Part shown: positions 17,765 through 27,312 of the stretch, in pieces
Position numbering within the stretch: the first letter of the stretch is position 1
Layout: each line of letters begins with the position of its first letter
Source: an actinobacterium LLX17
GTDB taxonomy: Bacteria; Actinomycetota; Actinomycetes; Propionibacteriales; Nocardioidaceae
NCBI GenBank assembly: GCA_000471045.1
Contig: KI301992.1
Location: 626,606-690,605, forward strand
Length of the DNA: 64,000 nt
Direction of reading: 5' to 3'
Made by a program: the position numbers and the translations under genes
The notes under the pieces: generated by a model
Told to the model about the DNA's origin: nothing
What the model saw: only the letters and a program-made list of their open reading frames with translations
Databases searched by the model: none

Positions 17765-19281
17765 CCGACGTTCCCCAGCTCGCCCGCCAGGTCTTGGAGC
17801 GCATGGGCGCCGACGTGCCGTTCAGCAGTGCCGGATCGGACGGGGGTGGCGACCTGATCTGCCGCTCGCCGATCGACGGCAGCGAGATCGGTCGCCTGAC
17901 CTCCCACACGCCCGACGAGGTGCGCGACGCCATCGGCCGGGCGCAGGAGGCATTCCTCGCGTGGCGCGTCGTGCCCGCGCCGGTGCGGGGCGCCTTCGTG
18001 CGCGAGCTCGGCGAGCTGCTGCGTGAGCACAAGGACGATCTTGGCCGGCTGGTCAGCATCGAGGCCGGCAAGATCACCTCCGAGGGCCTCGGTGAGGTGC
18101 AGGAGATGATCGACATCTGCGACCTCGCGGTCGGGCTGTCCCGCCAGCTGCACGGCCTGACGATCGCCACCGAGCGTCCCGGTCACCGGATGATGGAGCA
18201 GTGGCACCCACTGGGTGTCGTGGGCGTCATCAGTGCGTTCAACTTCCCGGTCGCCGTGTGGTCGTGGAACGCGGCCCTGGCGTTCGTCTGCGGCGATGCC
18301 GTGGTGTGGAAGCCGTCGGAGAAGACGCTGCTCACCGCGCTGGCCTGCCAGGCGCTCGCTGCCGAGGCCGCCCGACGCTCCGGTGCTCCTGAGCACCTGA
18401 GCCAGGTCGTGCTGGGGGCCCGCGAGGTGGGGGAGGCGCTGGTCGACGACCCGCGCGTGCCGCTGGTCTCGGCCACCGGCTCGACGCGCATGGGGCGCGA
18501 GGTGGCACCGCGCGTGGCCGCTCGCCTCGGCCGCAGCCTGCTCGAGCTGGGCGGCAACAACGCCGCGGTCGTCGCCCCGTCGGCCGACCTCGACCTCGCC
18601 GTCCGCGGCATCGTCTTCAGTGCTGTGGGCACGGCCGGCCAGCGCTGCACCTCGCTGCGACGGGTCATCGCGCATCGGTCGATCAAGGACGAGCTGGTCG
18701 AGCGTCTCGCGGCGGCCTACACGACGTTGCCGATCGGCTCGCCGCTCGACGACAGCACCCTCGTGGGTCCGCTGATCGACGAGCCCGCGGCCGCGGCGTA
18801 CGACGCTGCGGTGAAGCAGGCCCAGGCCGGCGGCGGAACGCTCGTGGTCGGCGGCACTCGCGCCGATGGGGTGGAGGGCGGCGTCTACGTGACCCCGGCC
18901 ATCGTCGACATGCCCGCGCAGACCGAGATCGTCCGCGCCGAGACGTTCGCGCCCCTGCTGCACGTGCTGACCTACGACACCCTCGACGAGGCCATCGCCC
19001 TGCACAACGAGGTGACGCAGGGGCTCAGCTCTGCGATCTTCACGCTCGACGTGCGCGAGGCCGAGACGTTCGTGTCGGCGGTGGGCTCCGACTGCGGCAT
19101 CGCCAACGTCAACATCGGGCCGTCCGGTGCCGAGATCGGTGGCGCCTTCGGTGGCGAGAAGGACACCGGCGGCGGTCGCGAGTCGGGCTCGGACGCCTGG
19201 CGCGCCTACATGCGCCGTGCCACCAACACGGTGAACTACTCGACCGAGCTGCCGTTGGCCCAGGGGGTCGAGTTCGGATGA
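17761..19281 (+). CDS. Aldehyde dehydrogenase, ALDH7 type (2-aminoadipate semialdehyde dehydrogenase)
   Basis: This 506-residue NAD(P)-dependent dehydrogenase overlaps the previous stop (ATGA) and the next start. The catalytic Cys296 is in TAGQRCTSLRR and the general base Glu262 in LLELGGNN. EQWHPLGVVGVISAFNFPVA and GAEIGGAFGGEKDTGGGRE are hallmarks of the ALDH7/antiquitin group, which oxidises alpha-aminoadipate semialdehyde (in equilibrium with piperideine-6-carboxylate) to 2-aminoadipate. The operon position supports this substrate. Confidence 0.88.
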   Translation: MTDVPQLARQVLERMGADVPFSSAGSDGGGDLICRSPIDGSEIGRLTSHTPDEVRDAIGRAQEAFLAWRVVPAPVRGAFVRELGELLREHKDDLGRLVSIEAGKITSEGLGEVQEMIDICDLAVGLSRQLHGLTIATERPGHRMMEQWHPLGVVGVISAFNFPVAVWSWNAALAFVCGDAVVWKPSEKTLLTALACQALAAEAARRSGAPEHLSQVVLGAREVGEALVDDPRVPLVSATGSTRMGREVAPRVAARLGRSLLELGGNNAAVVAPSADLDLAVRGIVFSAVGTAGQRCTSLRRVIAHRSIKDELVERLAAAYTTLPIGSPLDDSTLVGPLIDEPAAAAYDAAVKQAQAGGGTLVVGGTRADGVEGGVYVTPAIVDMPAQTEIVRAETFAPLLHVLTYDTLDEAIALHNEVTQGLSSAIFTLDVREAETFVSAVGSDCGIANVNIGPSGAEIGGAFGGEKDTGGGRESGSDAWRAYMRRATNTVNYSTELPLAQGVEFG

Positions 19282-20495
19282 CCCCCACGGAGCTGCGCGC
19301 GGCGTTCGCCCGGTCGCTCTCGGAGCTCTACGGCACCGAGGTGCCGGCGTACACGACGCTCGTGGAGGTGTGCGAGGAGATCAACGCCGAGGTGCTCGAG
19401 CGTGAGGGCGCCGCGGCCGAACGGCTCGGTTCCATCCAACGCGTGACGGCCGAGCGGCACGGCGCCATCCGCGTCGGTACGGCCGAGGAGCTGGCGCAGG
19501 TGGCCCGCGTCTTCGGCGCCTGCGGCATGCATCCGGTGGGGTTCTACGACCTGCGGGAGGCGACCCCGCCGGTGCCGGTGGTCTCGACGGCGTTCCGCCC
19601 GATCGACCGCGCCGAGCTGGCTGCCAACCCCTTTCGCGTCTTCACGTCGGTGCTGGTGGTGGACGACCGCCGCTTCTTCGACGAGCGCACCGAGGCGCGT
19701 CTGCGTGAGTTCCTCGATGCGCGGCAGCTGTTCCCGGCCGAGCTGCTGGGGCTGGCCGACCGCGCAGAGCGCGACGGGGGACTGGCCGAGCCGGGCGCCG
19801 GACGCTTCCTCGAGCTCGCCACGGGGGCGTTCGCGCTGTCGCCGGAGCCGGTCGACCGGGCCTGGTACGCCGAGCTGGAGGAGATCTCGAGCGTCGCGGC
19901 CGACATCGGCGGCGTCGGCAGCACGCACATCAATCACCTCACGCCGCGGGTGCTGGACATCGACGAGCTGTACCGGCGGATGGGGGAGCGCGGCATCGAG
20001 ATGATCGACCGCATCCAGGGCCCGCCGCGCACGCCGCCGGGCCAGCCAGACGTGCTGTTGCGGCAGACGTCGTTCCGCGCGCTGGCCGAGCCGCGGCGGT
20101 TCCGCCAGCCCGACGGCTCGGTGGTGGAGGGCGAGCTGCGGGTGCGCTTCGGAGAGGTGGAGGCTCGCGGCGTCGCGCTGACCGCCGCGGGCCGGGCACG
20201 CTACGACGCCGATGGCCTCGCCGGTCTGCCGACCACGGACGAGGAGCTGCACGCTGCCGACCTCGCCTACTACGTGCGCGACGACGACGGGCGGCTGCAG
20301 CCGATCGTCTACGAGGACTTCCTGCCGAAGTCGGCGGCGGGCATCTTCGCCTCCAACCTCACGTCGGAGGGCCGCACCGACGCGGCTCAGCGGGCCGCCG
20401 CGCGCGACGCCGGCTGGCTGCAGGACGCGTTGGGCGGCACCCTGCACGACCCCTACGCCCTCTACGACGCCGAACGCGCCGCCCTCGGCCGCTGA
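19278..20495 (+). CDS. hglS: 2-oxoadipate dioxygenase/decarboxylase (HglS, DUF1338)
   Basis: The 405-residue DUF1338 protein overlaps the previous stop (ATGA). HglS uses a mononuclear iron in a VOC-like fold to turn 2-oxoadipate into D-2-hydroxyglutarate plus CO2. Likely metal and substrate residues are visible: His61 in ERHGAIR, His217 in STHINHLTPR, and a Glu in RFGEVEARG (293 or 295). With the two upstream genes this defines lysine, 2-aminoadipate, 2-oxoadipate, D-2-hydroxyglutarate. An aminotransferase for the middle step and a D-2-hydroxyglutarate dehydrogenase are not in the window. Confidence 0.87.
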   Translation: MTPTELRAAFARSLSELYGTEVPAYTTLVEVCEEINAEVLEREGAAAERLGSIQRVTAERHGAIRVGTAEELAQVARVFGACGMHPVGFYDLREATPPVPVVSTAFRPIDRAELAANPFRVFTSVLVVDDRRFFDERTEARLREFLDARQLFPAELLGLADRAERDGGLAEPGAGRFLELATGAFALSPEPVDRAWYAELEEISSVAADIGGVGSTHINHLTPRVLDIDELYRRMGERGIEMIDRIQGPPRTPPGQPDVLLRQTSFRALAEPRRFRQPDGSVVEGELRVRFGEVEARGVALTAAGRARYDADGLAGLPTTDEELHAADLAYYVRDDDGRLQPIVYEDFLPKSAAGIFASNLTSEGRTDAAQRAAARDAGWLQDALGGTLHDPYALYDAERAALGR

Positions 20496-20586
20496 GCGGT
20501 CAGCTAGCAACCCTTCCCGTCCCGAGGCCCACGCGAGCGGTCAGTCAGCAACCTTCTGGAACGCGGAGAGGTTGTTGGCTGACCGC
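20496..20586. repeat. Palindromic element with a direct half-copy
   Basis: GCGGTCAGCTAGCAACC (20496-20512) is a half-copy. It is followed by a palindrome, GCGGTCAGTCAGCAACCT (20537-20554) and the near-complement AGGTTGTTGGCTGACCGC (20569-20586). It lies between two convergent genes, so it may serve as a two-way terminator, although there is no T-run. Confidence 0.7.
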
Positions 20587-20611
20587 CCCGCGGGCGGGGA
20601 CAAGGGCGGCG

Positions 20612-21031
20612 TCAGGGCGTGGGGCGCCGGATCGCCTTCACGACCTGGGCGGTGGCGATGATCGCGCCGTCGCTCTCGATGCGGCCGGACAGGAACGCCG
20701 TCGAACCGCCGAGCCGGTCGATGCGCGCGGTCGTGGTGATGGTGCTGCCAGCTGGCGCCGCGGCGGCGATGGACACCGACGAGCTGATGGTCACCGCGCT
20801 CGCCCCGGCAGGCAGCTCCGTCGCCACGACCAGGAACGCGGTCACGTCGATCAGCAGGCCGTGGAGTCCGCCGTGCAGCACGCGGGACGGGTTGATGATG
20901 CCCTCGTGCGCCTCGACGGCGAGCCCGGCGCTCGGGTCGCTCGGGTCGACGAGCCGCAGGCCGAGGGCGCGGTGCAACGGAAGGGCCAGCACGGTCTCGA
21001 GCACGTCGTCGATCAGGCGGGGTTCAGGCAC
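20612..21031 (-). CDS. PaaI-family hotdog thioesterase
   Basis: The 139-residue protein starts at GTG 21031; an ATG eight bases upstream is out of frame. GIINPSRVLHGGLHGLLIDV is the hotdog-fold signature, with a HGG helix as in PaaI-type acyl-CoA thioesterases. The rest is the usual single hotdog domain (VTISSSVSIAAAAPAGSTI). The likely role is hydrolysis of an acyl-CoA; the substrate is unknown. A longer open frame upstream belongs to no gene. Confidence 0.8.
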   Translation of the reverse strand: MPEPRLIDDVLETVLALPLHRALGLRLVDPSDPSAGLAVEAHEGIINPSRVLHGGLHGLLIDVTAFLVVATELPAGASAVTISSSVSIAAAAPAGSTITTTARIDRLGGSTAFLSGRIESDGAIIATAQVVKAIRRPTP

Positions 21032-21124
21032 CGCGCCATGATGCCAGCACGATGGCGGGAAGTCGGCGCCACGCGGCAGTGCCGGTGCTGGCCGACTGTC
21101 GGTGGTCTGCGGGAGTCTGGCCGC

Positions 21125-21559
21125 ATGGCCAAGACCGTGCAGATCACCTTCGACGCCCACGACCCCGCCGCGATCGCCGAGTTCTGGGCGGAGGCCCTCG
21201 GCTACGTGCTGCAGCCCCCGCCCGAGCCGTTCGAGAGCTGGCCCGAGGCGCTGAACGCTTGGGGCGTGCCCGAGGACCAGCACAACTCCCGCTCGGCCGT
21301 CATCGATCCCGACGGCGTCGGGCCGCGCATCTTCATCCAGCAGGTGCCGGAGGAGAAGGCCGGCAAAAACCGCCTGCACCTCGACGTGCGTACCGCCCCC
21401 GACCTGCGCGGCGACGAGCGCATGGCCGCGCTCGAGGCCGAGTGCGAGCGGCTCTGCGCGCTCGGTGCCCGCCGGCTCTACCGGGTCGAGCCCGACGGGA
21501 TGGAGCAAGGCTTCATCACGCTGGCCGATCCCGAGGGCAACGAGTTCTGCCTCGACTGA
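21125..21559 (+). CDS. VOC-superfamily (glyoxalase-like) protein
   Basis: The 144-residue single VOC domain starts MAKTVQITFDAHDPAAIAEF, with the WAEALGY helix and a closing ITLADPEGNEFCLD strand, typical of glyoxalase-like domain proteins of actinobacteria. The possible metal ligands are an early His/Asp and a late Glu. Function is unknown. It stands alone between two minus-strand genes. Confidence 0.8.
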   Translation: MAKTVQITFDAHDPAAIAEFWAEALGYVLQPPPEPFESWPEALNAWGVPEDQHNSRSAVIDPDGVGPRIFIQQVPEEKAGKNRLHLDVRTAPDLRGDERMAALEAECERLCALGARRLYRVEPDGMEQGFITLADPEGNEFCLD

Positions 21560-21566
21560 GGCCGGC

Positions 21567-22532
21567 TCAGGGCAGCAACAGGAGCTTGCCGGTGGTGCGC
21601 CGGCCCTCGAGGTCCTCGTGCGCGACGGCTGCGTCGGCCAGCGGGTAGGTGGCGCCGATGCGCACGTCGAGCCAGCCCTCGGCCACGGCACCCAGCACCT
21701 CGCCGGCGCGCTGCTCCAGCTCGGCACGGTCGGCGATGAAGTGGCCCAGCGACGGCCGGGTCAGCATCAACGAGCCCTTCGCGTTCAGCACCTGCGGGTC
21801 GAACGGTGGCACCGGACCGCTGGCCGCGCCGAACAGCACGAACATGCCCCGCGGCTGCAGGGCGTCCAGCCCGGAGTCGAAGGTCGCCGCACCCACGCCG
21901 TCGAACACGATCCGCACGCCGCGTCCGTCGGTCAGGTCGCGGGCGGCAGTGGCGAAGTCGTCGTAGTCGAGCACCTCGGCCGCGCCGGCTCCGCGCGACA
22001 GCTCGGCCTTCTCGGACGATCCCGCCGTGGTGAGCACGCGCACCCCACGGCGCACCAGCATCCGCGTCAGCAGCAGTCCCACGCCGCCGGCACCGGCGTG
22101 CACCAGGGCGGTGTCACCCTCCTCGAGCGGCACGATCGAGGTGCTGAGGAAGTGTGCCGTCATGCCCTGCAGCATCACCGCGGCAGCCAGCTGCGGGTCG
22201 ACGCCGTCGGGCACCCGCACGACAAGCCGGGCCGGCACGATGGCGTGCTCGGCGTAGGCGCCGTCGCCCATCGACCACGCCACCAGATCGCCCTCGGCGA
22301 CGCCGTCGACGCCGTCGCCGGCGGCGAGCACGCGGCCCGCGCCCTCCTTGCCCAACGTGAACGGCAACGGCGTCGGGTAGAGCCCCGAGCGCAGGTAGGT
22401 GTCGATGAAGTTGACGCCCGCGGCGACCACCTCGACCAGCAGCTCGCCGGGGCCGGGGTCCGGCACTGCGATCTCGTCGAGGCGCATGACCTCGGGTCCG
22501 CCGTTCTCGTGGATCACGATCGCCCTCGTCAT
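21567..22532 (-). CDS. NADPH:quinone oxidoreductase (zinc-free MDR)
   Basis: The 321-residue protein starts at ATG 22532 (MTRAIVIHENGGPEVMRLDE). It is a zinc-independent medium-chain reductase, with a GAGGVGLLLTRML NADPH-binding motif and no structural-zinc Cys cluster. QOR-type enzymes reduce quinones or enones with NADPH. TACGCT (22539-22544, minus strand) is six bases before the start, giving a leaderless message. A longer open frame upstream is not supported. Confidence 0.9.
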   Translation of the reverse strand: MTRAIVIHENGGPEVMRLDEIAVPDPGPGELLVEVVAAGVNFIDTYLRSGLYPTPLPFTLGKEGAGRVLAAGDGVDGVAEGDLVAWSMGDGAYAEHAIVPARLVVRVPDGVDPQLAAAVMLQGMTAHFLSTSIVPLEEGDTALVHAGAGGVGLLLTRMLVRRGVRVLTTAGSSEKAELSRGAGAAEVLDYDDFATAARDLTDGRGVRIVFDGVGAATFDSGLDALQPRGMFVLFGAASGPVPPFDPQVLNAKGSLMLTRPSLGHFIADRAELEQRAGEVLGAVAEGWLDVRIGATYPLADAAVAHEDLEGRRTTGKLLLLP

Positions 22533-22644
22533 GTCGCCAGCGTACGAAGTCAGCGGGGTGTCGGCAGGTCCGGTGGGTCTTCGCGCGGCAGAATAGGGAG
22601 GTGGCCCCTCGAGCCGCAGACTCGCACGGCAATGGGAGGTGACC

Positions 22645-23373
22645 ATGGCGCTCTATCGCGACAGCGCCGTGGTCCTGCGCACCCACAAGCTGGGCGAGGC
22701 CGATCGCATCATCACCCTGCTCACGCGCCAGCACGGTCAGGTGCGCGCGGTGGCCCGGGGTGTTCGCAAGACCACGTCGCGCTTCGGCGGCCGGCTCGAG
22801 CCGTTCATGCACGTCGACGTGCAGCTGGCGGAGGGCAAGACCCTCGACGTCGTCACGCAGGTGCAGACGATCGATCCGTTCGCGCAGCACCTGGGCGCCG
22901 ACTATGCCGCGTACACCGCGGGCACCGCGATCCTCGAGACCGCCGAGCGGCTCGTGCAGGAGGACGGCGAGCCCGCGGTGCCGCAGTACCAGCTGCTGGT
23001 CTCCGCGTTGCGTGCGCTGGCGGCGAACCGGCAGTCGCCCGGCCTGCTGCTGGACTCCTTCCAGCTGCGCTCGCTGGCCATCGCCGGCTACGCGCCGAGC
23101 TTCGGCTCGTGCGCGCGGTGTGGCGCCGCGGGCCCGCACCGCAACTTTCACGCGCCGTCGGGCGGCATCCTGTGCGACACGTGCCGCATGCCCGGCTCGG
23201 CGGCGCCCGGTCCCTTCACCGTCACGCTGCTCGGCGCGCTGCTCGAGGGCGACTGGGACACCGTCGGCGCGTCCGACGACCGCGCGCGACGCGAGGCCAC
23301 CGGCATCGTCAACGCCTACATGTCGTGGCACCTGGAGCGATCGCTGCGCTCGCTGGCCCACGTCGACCGCTGA
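22645..23373 (+). CDS. recO: DNA repair protein RecO
   Basis: The 242-residue protein loads RecA onto gaps in the RecF pathway. The N-terminal OB fold reads ALYRDSAVVLRTHKLGEADR, and a zinc-finger-like CARCG ... CDTC is in the C-terminal half. ATG 22645 has GGGAGGTG upstream; an in-frame GTG at 22639 is less well placed. Together with uppS next door this matches the common actinobacterial recO-uppS order. Confidence 0.94.
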   Translation: MALYRDSAVVLRTHKLGEADRIITLLTRQHGQVRAVARGVRKTTSRFGGRLEPFMHVDVQLAEGKTLDVVTQVQTIDPFAQHLGADYAAYTAGTAILETAERLVQEDGEPAVPQYQLLVSALRALAANRQSPGLLLDSFQLRSLAIAGYAPSFGSCARCGAAGPHRNFHAPSGGILCDTCRMPGSAAPGPFTVTLLGALLEGDWDTVGASDDRARREATGIVNAYMSWHLERSLRSLAHVDR

Positions 23374-23397
23374 GACCCGGCCGTCCAGAATGGTGCG

Positions 23398-24165
23398 ATG
23401 AGCCGTACCCCGCCCCGTCCGCCGCGCCCGCACTCCTCGGGTGCCGTCGCGCCGCAGCTGCCGCCCGAGCTGGTGCCGCGGCACGTCGGCATCGTGATGG
23501 ACGGCAACGGCCGCTGGGCCAAGCAGCGGGGGCTGCCGCGCACCGCCGGGCACGAGATGGGTGAGGCGGCGCTGTTCGACGTGGTGGAGGGCGCGATCGA
23601 GCTGGGCATCGAGGCAGTCTCGGTCTACGCGTTCAGCACCGAGAACTGGAAGCGCTCGCCCGAGGAGGTGCGCTTCCTCATGGGCTTCAACCGCGACGTC
23701 ATCCGCCGACGCCGCGACGAGATGCACGAGCTGGGCGTGCGGGTGCGCTGGGCAGGGCGGCGCCCGCGGCTGTGGCGCTCGGTCATCAAGGAGCTCGAGA
23801 CCGCCGAGGAGCTCACCCGCCACAACACGGTCTGCACCCTCACGATGTGCGTCAACTACGGCGGTCGCGCCGAGATCGTCGACGCCGCGGCCGCTCTGGC
23901 CCGCGACGCCGCGGCCGGCAAGGTCAACCCCGCGCGCATCGACGAGCGCACCTTCGCCCGCTACCTCGACGAGCCGTGGATGCCCGACGTCGACCTGTTC
24001 TGGCGCACGTCCGGCGAGCAGCGCACCAGCAACTTCCTGCTCTGGCAGTCCGCGTACGCCGAGATGGTGTTCAGCGACATCGCCTGGCCCGACGTCGACC
24101 GCCGCGCCCTCTTCGCCGCCGTCGAGGAGTACGCCAGTCGCAACCGCCGCTACGGCTCTGCCTGA
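23398..24165 (+). CDS. uppS: Z-isoprenyl diphosphate synthase (UppS/decaprenyl type)
   Basis: The 255-residue cis-prenyltransferase makes the polyprenyl carrier lipid for cell-wall synthesis. The catalytic signature [18 protein letters not shown] is at about residues 28-45, with [12 protein letters not shown] and the C-terminal [20 protein letters not shown]. Chain length (C50 versus C55) cannot be read. CAGAAT six bases before the ATG suggests it may also have its own leaderless start. Confidence 0.93.
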   Translation: MSRTPPRPPRPHSSGAVAPQLPPELVPRHVGIVMDGNGRWAKQRGLPRTAGHEMGEAALFDVVEGAIELGIEAVSVYAFSTENWKRSPEEVRFLMGFNRDVIRRRRDEMHELGVRVRWAGRRPRLWRSVIKELETAEELTRHNTVCTLTMCVNYGGRAEIVDAAAALARDAAAGKVNPARIDERTFARYLDEPWMPDVDLFWRTSGEQRTSNFLLWQSAYAEMVFSDIAWPDVDRRALFAAVEEYASRNRRYGSA

Positions 24166-24216
24166 CGGCCGCGCCTGCGTCGGGCGGCGCACGGCGCGGC
24201 GGCTAGGGTCGGGAGC

Positions 24217-24993
24217 GTGCGTATTGCCAGATTTGCCGGAGAAGACGATCCACAGTTCGGTGTCGTCGGTGACGACGACGGAACCCCGACCATCGCGGTG
24301 CTCAAGGGGGATCCGCTCTACGCGGGCCTCGAGCTCACCGGCGAGAAGGTGCCGCTGGAGGACGTGCGGCTGCTCGCCCCGGTGATCCCGCGCAGCAAGG
24401 TGATCGGCATCGGCAAGAACTACGCCAAGCACGCCGCCGAGATGGGCGGCGACGTGCCCGAGTCGCCGCTGACGTTCCTCAAGCCCAACACCAGCGTGGT
24501 GGGCCCCGGCGACCCGATCGTCTACCCCAAGCAGACCCACGACCTGCACTACGAGGGCGAGCTGGCCGTGGTGATCGGCCGCATCTGTCGCGACCTGTCG
24601 CCCGAGGACGTCTCGAAGGTCATCTTCGGCTATACGTGCGCCAACGACGTGACGGCCCGCGACCTGCAGCAGAGCGACGGCCAGTGGGCCCGCGCCAAGG
24701 GCTTCGACACCTTCTGCCCGTTGGGCCCGTGGATCGAGACCCACCTCGACCCGTCCAACCTGACGGTGCGCACCTCGCTCGACGGCGAGATCATGCAGGA
24801 CGGCAGCACCTCCGACATGGTCTTCGACGTGCCGACGCTCGTCGCGCACGTCTCCAGCTTCATGACGCTGCTGCCCGGCGACGTCATCCTGACCGGCACC
24901 CCTGAGGGCGTCGGTCCGATGCAGGTCGGCAGCACCGTCAGCGTCACCATCGGTGGCATCGGCACCCTCGTGAACCAGGTGGTCTCCCCGTGA
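24217..24993 (+). CDS. Fumarylacetoacetate hydrolase family protein
   Basis: This 258-residue FAH-family enzyme shows [30 protein letters not shown] with metal-binding Glu residues, and [20 protein letters not shown]. Small actinobacterial members act as acylpyruvases or oxaloacetate decarboxylases; the exact reaction is not known. GTG 24217 follows TAGGGT by seven bases (leaderless). Its stop overlaps the gltX start (GTGA). Confidence 0.87.
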   Translation: MRIARFAGEDDPQFGVVGDDDGTPTIAVLKGDPLYAGLELTGEKVPLEDVRLLAPVIPRSKVIGIGKNYAKHAAEMGGDVPESPLTFLKPNTSVVGPGDPIVYPKQTHDLHYEGELAVVIGRICRDLSPEDVSKVIFGYTCANDVTARDLQQSDGQWARAKGFDTFCPLGPWIETHLDPSNLTVRTSLDGEIMQDGSTSDMVFDVPTLVAHVSSFMTLLPGDVILTGTPEGVGPMQVGSTVSVTIGGIGTLVNQVVSP

Positions 24994-26522
24994 ACGACGC
25001 ACTCAAGACCGACCCGCTGGCCGGTGTCACCGGCGACCGTCCCGTCGTCGCCCGCTTCTGCCCGTCGCCGACCGGCAACCCGCACGTGGGCATGGCCCGC
25101 ACGGCGCTGTTCAGCTGGGCGTTCGCCCGTCACCACGGCGGGAAGTTCGTCTTCCGCGTGGAGGACACCGACCAGAGCCGCGACTCCGAGGAGTCCTACA
25201 ACCTGCTCGTCGACGTCATGCGCTGGCTGGGGCTCGACTGGGACGAGGGCGTCGAGGTGGGTGGCGACAACGGCCCGTACCGCCAGAGCCAGCGGATGGA
25301 CATCTACGCCGACGTCGCCCAGCGACTGCTCGACGGCGGCTTCGCCTACAAGGCGTACGACACCGCCGAGGAGCTGGAGGAGCGCCGCGAGAAGGCGCGC
25401 GCCGAGGGCCGGCCCAGTGGTTACGACGGCCTGCACCGCGACCTGACCGACGAGCAGCGCGCGGCCTACGAGGCCGAGGGACGCCAGCCGGTCATCCGCT
25501 TCCGCATGCCCGACCGCGACTACACGTTCGACGATTTGGTGCGTGGCCCGATCACGTTCGGCGCCGACAACGTGCAGGACTTCGTGATCGTGCGCGCCAA
25601 CGGCCAGCCGCTCTACACGTTGACCAACCCCACCGACGACGCCCTGATGGGCATCACGCACGTGCTGCGCGGCGAGGACATCCTCAGCTCCACGCCGCGG
25701 CAGATCGCCCTCTACGAGGCGTTCGCGCAGATCGGCGTGGGCAGCGGCGTGACGCCGCGCTTCGGCCACCTGCCGTACGTGACGGGCGCGGGCAACCGCA
25801 AGCTGTCCAAGCGCGACCCGGAGTCGAACCTGCTGGGCTACCGCGACGACGGCTTCCTGCCCGAGGGGCTGCTGAACTACCTGGCGCTGCTGGGCTGGTC
25901 GCTGCCGGCCGTCGACGGCGAGGAGAAGGACGTGTTCGACCTCGCCGAAATGGTCGAGGCGTTCGAGATCGGTCGCGTCAACCCCAATCCGGCGCGCTTC
26001 GACCTGGTCAAGTGCGAGGCCATCAACGGCGACCACATCCGCCGCCTCTCGGTCGAGCAGGTCACCGAGCGGCTGCTGCCGTACTTCCAGAAGGCCGGTC
26101 TGATCGCCGATCCGGCGACCGACGACGAGGCCGCCGTGCTGGCCGCTGCGGCGCCGCTGGTGCACGAGCGCATCTCGAAGCTGACCGAGGCCGTCGACAT
26201 GCTGCGCTTCCTGTTCGTGGCCGAGGACGAGTTCACGGTCGACGAGACCGACGCCGCCAAGCAGCTCGACGAGAAGGGCCTCACCACGGCGCGCGCCGCG
26301 CACGATGCGCTCGCGGGGCTCGAGACCTGGGACACCGAGTCGATCGAGGCGGCGCTGCGTGCGGCGCTGATCGACGGACTGGGGCTCAAGCCGCGGCTGG
26401 CGTTCGGTCCGGTGCGGGTGGCCGTGACCGGCAGCCGCATCTCGCCGCCGCTGTTCGAGTCGCTGGAGCTGCTGGGCCGCGAGCGGACGCTGGCGCGGTT
26501 GTCGGCGGCGCTGAGCTCGTGA
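24990..26522 (+). CDS. gltX: Glutamyl-tRNA synthetase
   Basis: The 510-residue class I synthetase has the HIGH-type motif in [16 protein letters not shown] and the KMSKS-type motif KLSKRDPES. The start GTG overlaps the FAH stop. It charges tRNA-Glu; in Actinobacteria it usually also mischarges tRNA-Gln for GatCAB, so it is non-discriminating. The tRNA-Gln and two tRNA-Glu genes lie about 600 bases downstream. Confidence 0.96.
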   Translation: MNDALKTDPLAGVTGDRPVVARFCPSPTGNPHVGMARTALFSWAFARHHGGKFVFRVEDTDQSRDSEESYNLLVDVMRWLGLDWDEGVEVGGDNGPYRQSQRMDIYADVAQRLLDGGFAYKAYDTAEELEERREKARAEGRPSGYDGLHRDLTDEQRAAYEAEGRQPVIRFRMPDRDYTFDDLVRGPITFGADNVQDFVIVRANGQPLYTLTNPTDDALMGITHVLRGEDILSSTPRQIALYEAFAQIGVGSGVTPRFGHLPYVTGAGNRKLSKRDPESNLLGYRDDGFLPEGLLNYLALLGWSLPAVDGEEKDVFDLAEMVEAFEIGRVNPNPARFDLVKCEAINGDHIRRLSVEQVTERLLPYFQKAGLIADPATDDEAAVLAAAAPLVHERISKLTEAVDMLRFLFVAEDEFTVDETDAAKQLDEKGLTTARAAHDALAGLETWDTESIEAALRAALIDGLGLKPRLAFGPVRVAVTGSRISPPLFESLELLGRERTLARLSAALSS

Positions 26523-26932
26523 GCGAGTTCGTCCATCGCCTGCGGGTCCGCTACAACGAGTGCGACCCGCAGGGCATCGTCTTCAACGGCAACTATCTGA
26601 CGTACGTCGACGTGGCGCTGGTGGAGCTGTGGCGCGACCGGCTCGGTTCCTACGACGAGATGCTCGACGAGCACGGCGTCGACCTGGTGGTGGGCTCAGT
26701 GACGCTGGACTTCCGCGCCTCGGCGCGTCCGGACGACGTGCTCGAGATCGGCCTTGAGGTGGCGAAGCTCGGCACCACGTCGATGACGTTCGCGATCCAC
26801 ATGCGGCTGGGGGAGTCGACCGTCGTGCAGGGCACCATCCGCCACGTCTGCGTCGACCGCACGACGATGGCGAAGACGCCCATCCCCGACGCCATCCGCG
26901 AAAAGCTCGCCCCCGTCACTTCCGCTGGCTGA
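26519..26932 (+). CDS. Acyl-CoA thioesterase (4HBT/hotdog)
   Basis: The 137-residue hotdog protein starts at GTG 26519, overlapping the gltX stop. It carries the 4-hydroxybenzoyl-CoA-thioesterase-like motif [20 protein letters not shown], with the nucleophilic Asp in the DPQG segment. The C-terminal codons (TSAG then stop) fall within a dispersed repeat (CCGCTGGCTGA), so the repeat may have set the protein end. The substrate is unknown. Confidence 0.87.
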   Translation: MSEFVHRLRVRYNECDPQGIVFNGNYLTYVDVALVELWRDRLGSYDEMLDEHGVDLVVGSVTLDFRASARPDDVLEIGLEVAKLGTTSMTFAIHMRLGESTVVQGTIRHVCVDRTTMAKTPIPDAIREKLAPVTSAG

Positions 26933-26993
26933 CGCACTCGCGCAACCCCCGCTGGCTGAGGAGCGAGGAGCGCAGCGACGAGCCACGATGCCC
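26920..26993 (+). repeat. Dispersed GC-rich repeat, copy A
   Basis: Two CCGCTGGCTGA units (26922-26932, 26949-26959) are followed by GAGCGAGGAGCGCAGCGACG and AGCCACGATGCCCC. The same composite, inverted, is at 31942-32014. The first unit contains the stop codon of the thioesterase gene. Repeats of this style are common between actinobacterial genes. Confidence 0.75.
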
Positions 26994-27099
26994 CACAGGA
27001 GGCCTGCCCCCGGACCCAAATTGGGGGACCTGCACCTCATCCGCTAAGGTAGGTCCTCGGTTCGAGACCCGCCCGCAAGGACAGGAATCGATACCCCCT

Positions 27100-27171
27100 T
27101 GGGGTATGGTGTAATTGGCAACACGGCTGATTCTGGTTCAGTTGTTCTAGGTTCGAGTCCTAGTACCCCAG
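27100..27171 (+). tRNA. tRNA-Gln(CTG)
   Basis: 72 bases. The acceptor stem is TGGGGTA/TACCCCA with discriminator G. The anticodon loop TTCTGGT gives anticodon CTG. CCA is not encoded. Confidence 0.95.
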
Positions 27172-27197
27172 CGAAGGTCGGGCTTGCCCGACCCCGC

Positions 27198-27270
27198 GCC
27201 CCGTTGGTCTAGCGGTTATGACGCCGCCCTCTCAAGGCGGAGATCGCCGGTTCGAATCCGGTACGGGGTA
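27198..27270 (+). tRNA. tRNA-Glu(CTC), copy 1
   Basis: 73 bases. The acceptor stem is GCCCCGT/ACGGGGT (first pair G-U) with discriminator A. The anticodon loop CTCTCAA gives anticodon CTC. The sequence is close to the usual actinobacterial tRNA-Glu. Confidence 0.95.
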
Positions 27271-27312
27271 CGAGACCTGCTGCGGTATGGTTTCACCGGC
27301 CTTCGGGCCACC

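Noticed and set aside
22114-25002. A 960-residue open frame antisense to recO, uppS and the FAH gene
   Set aside because: Shadow of real genes; the composition is Arg/Ala/Gly/His-rich without any domain.
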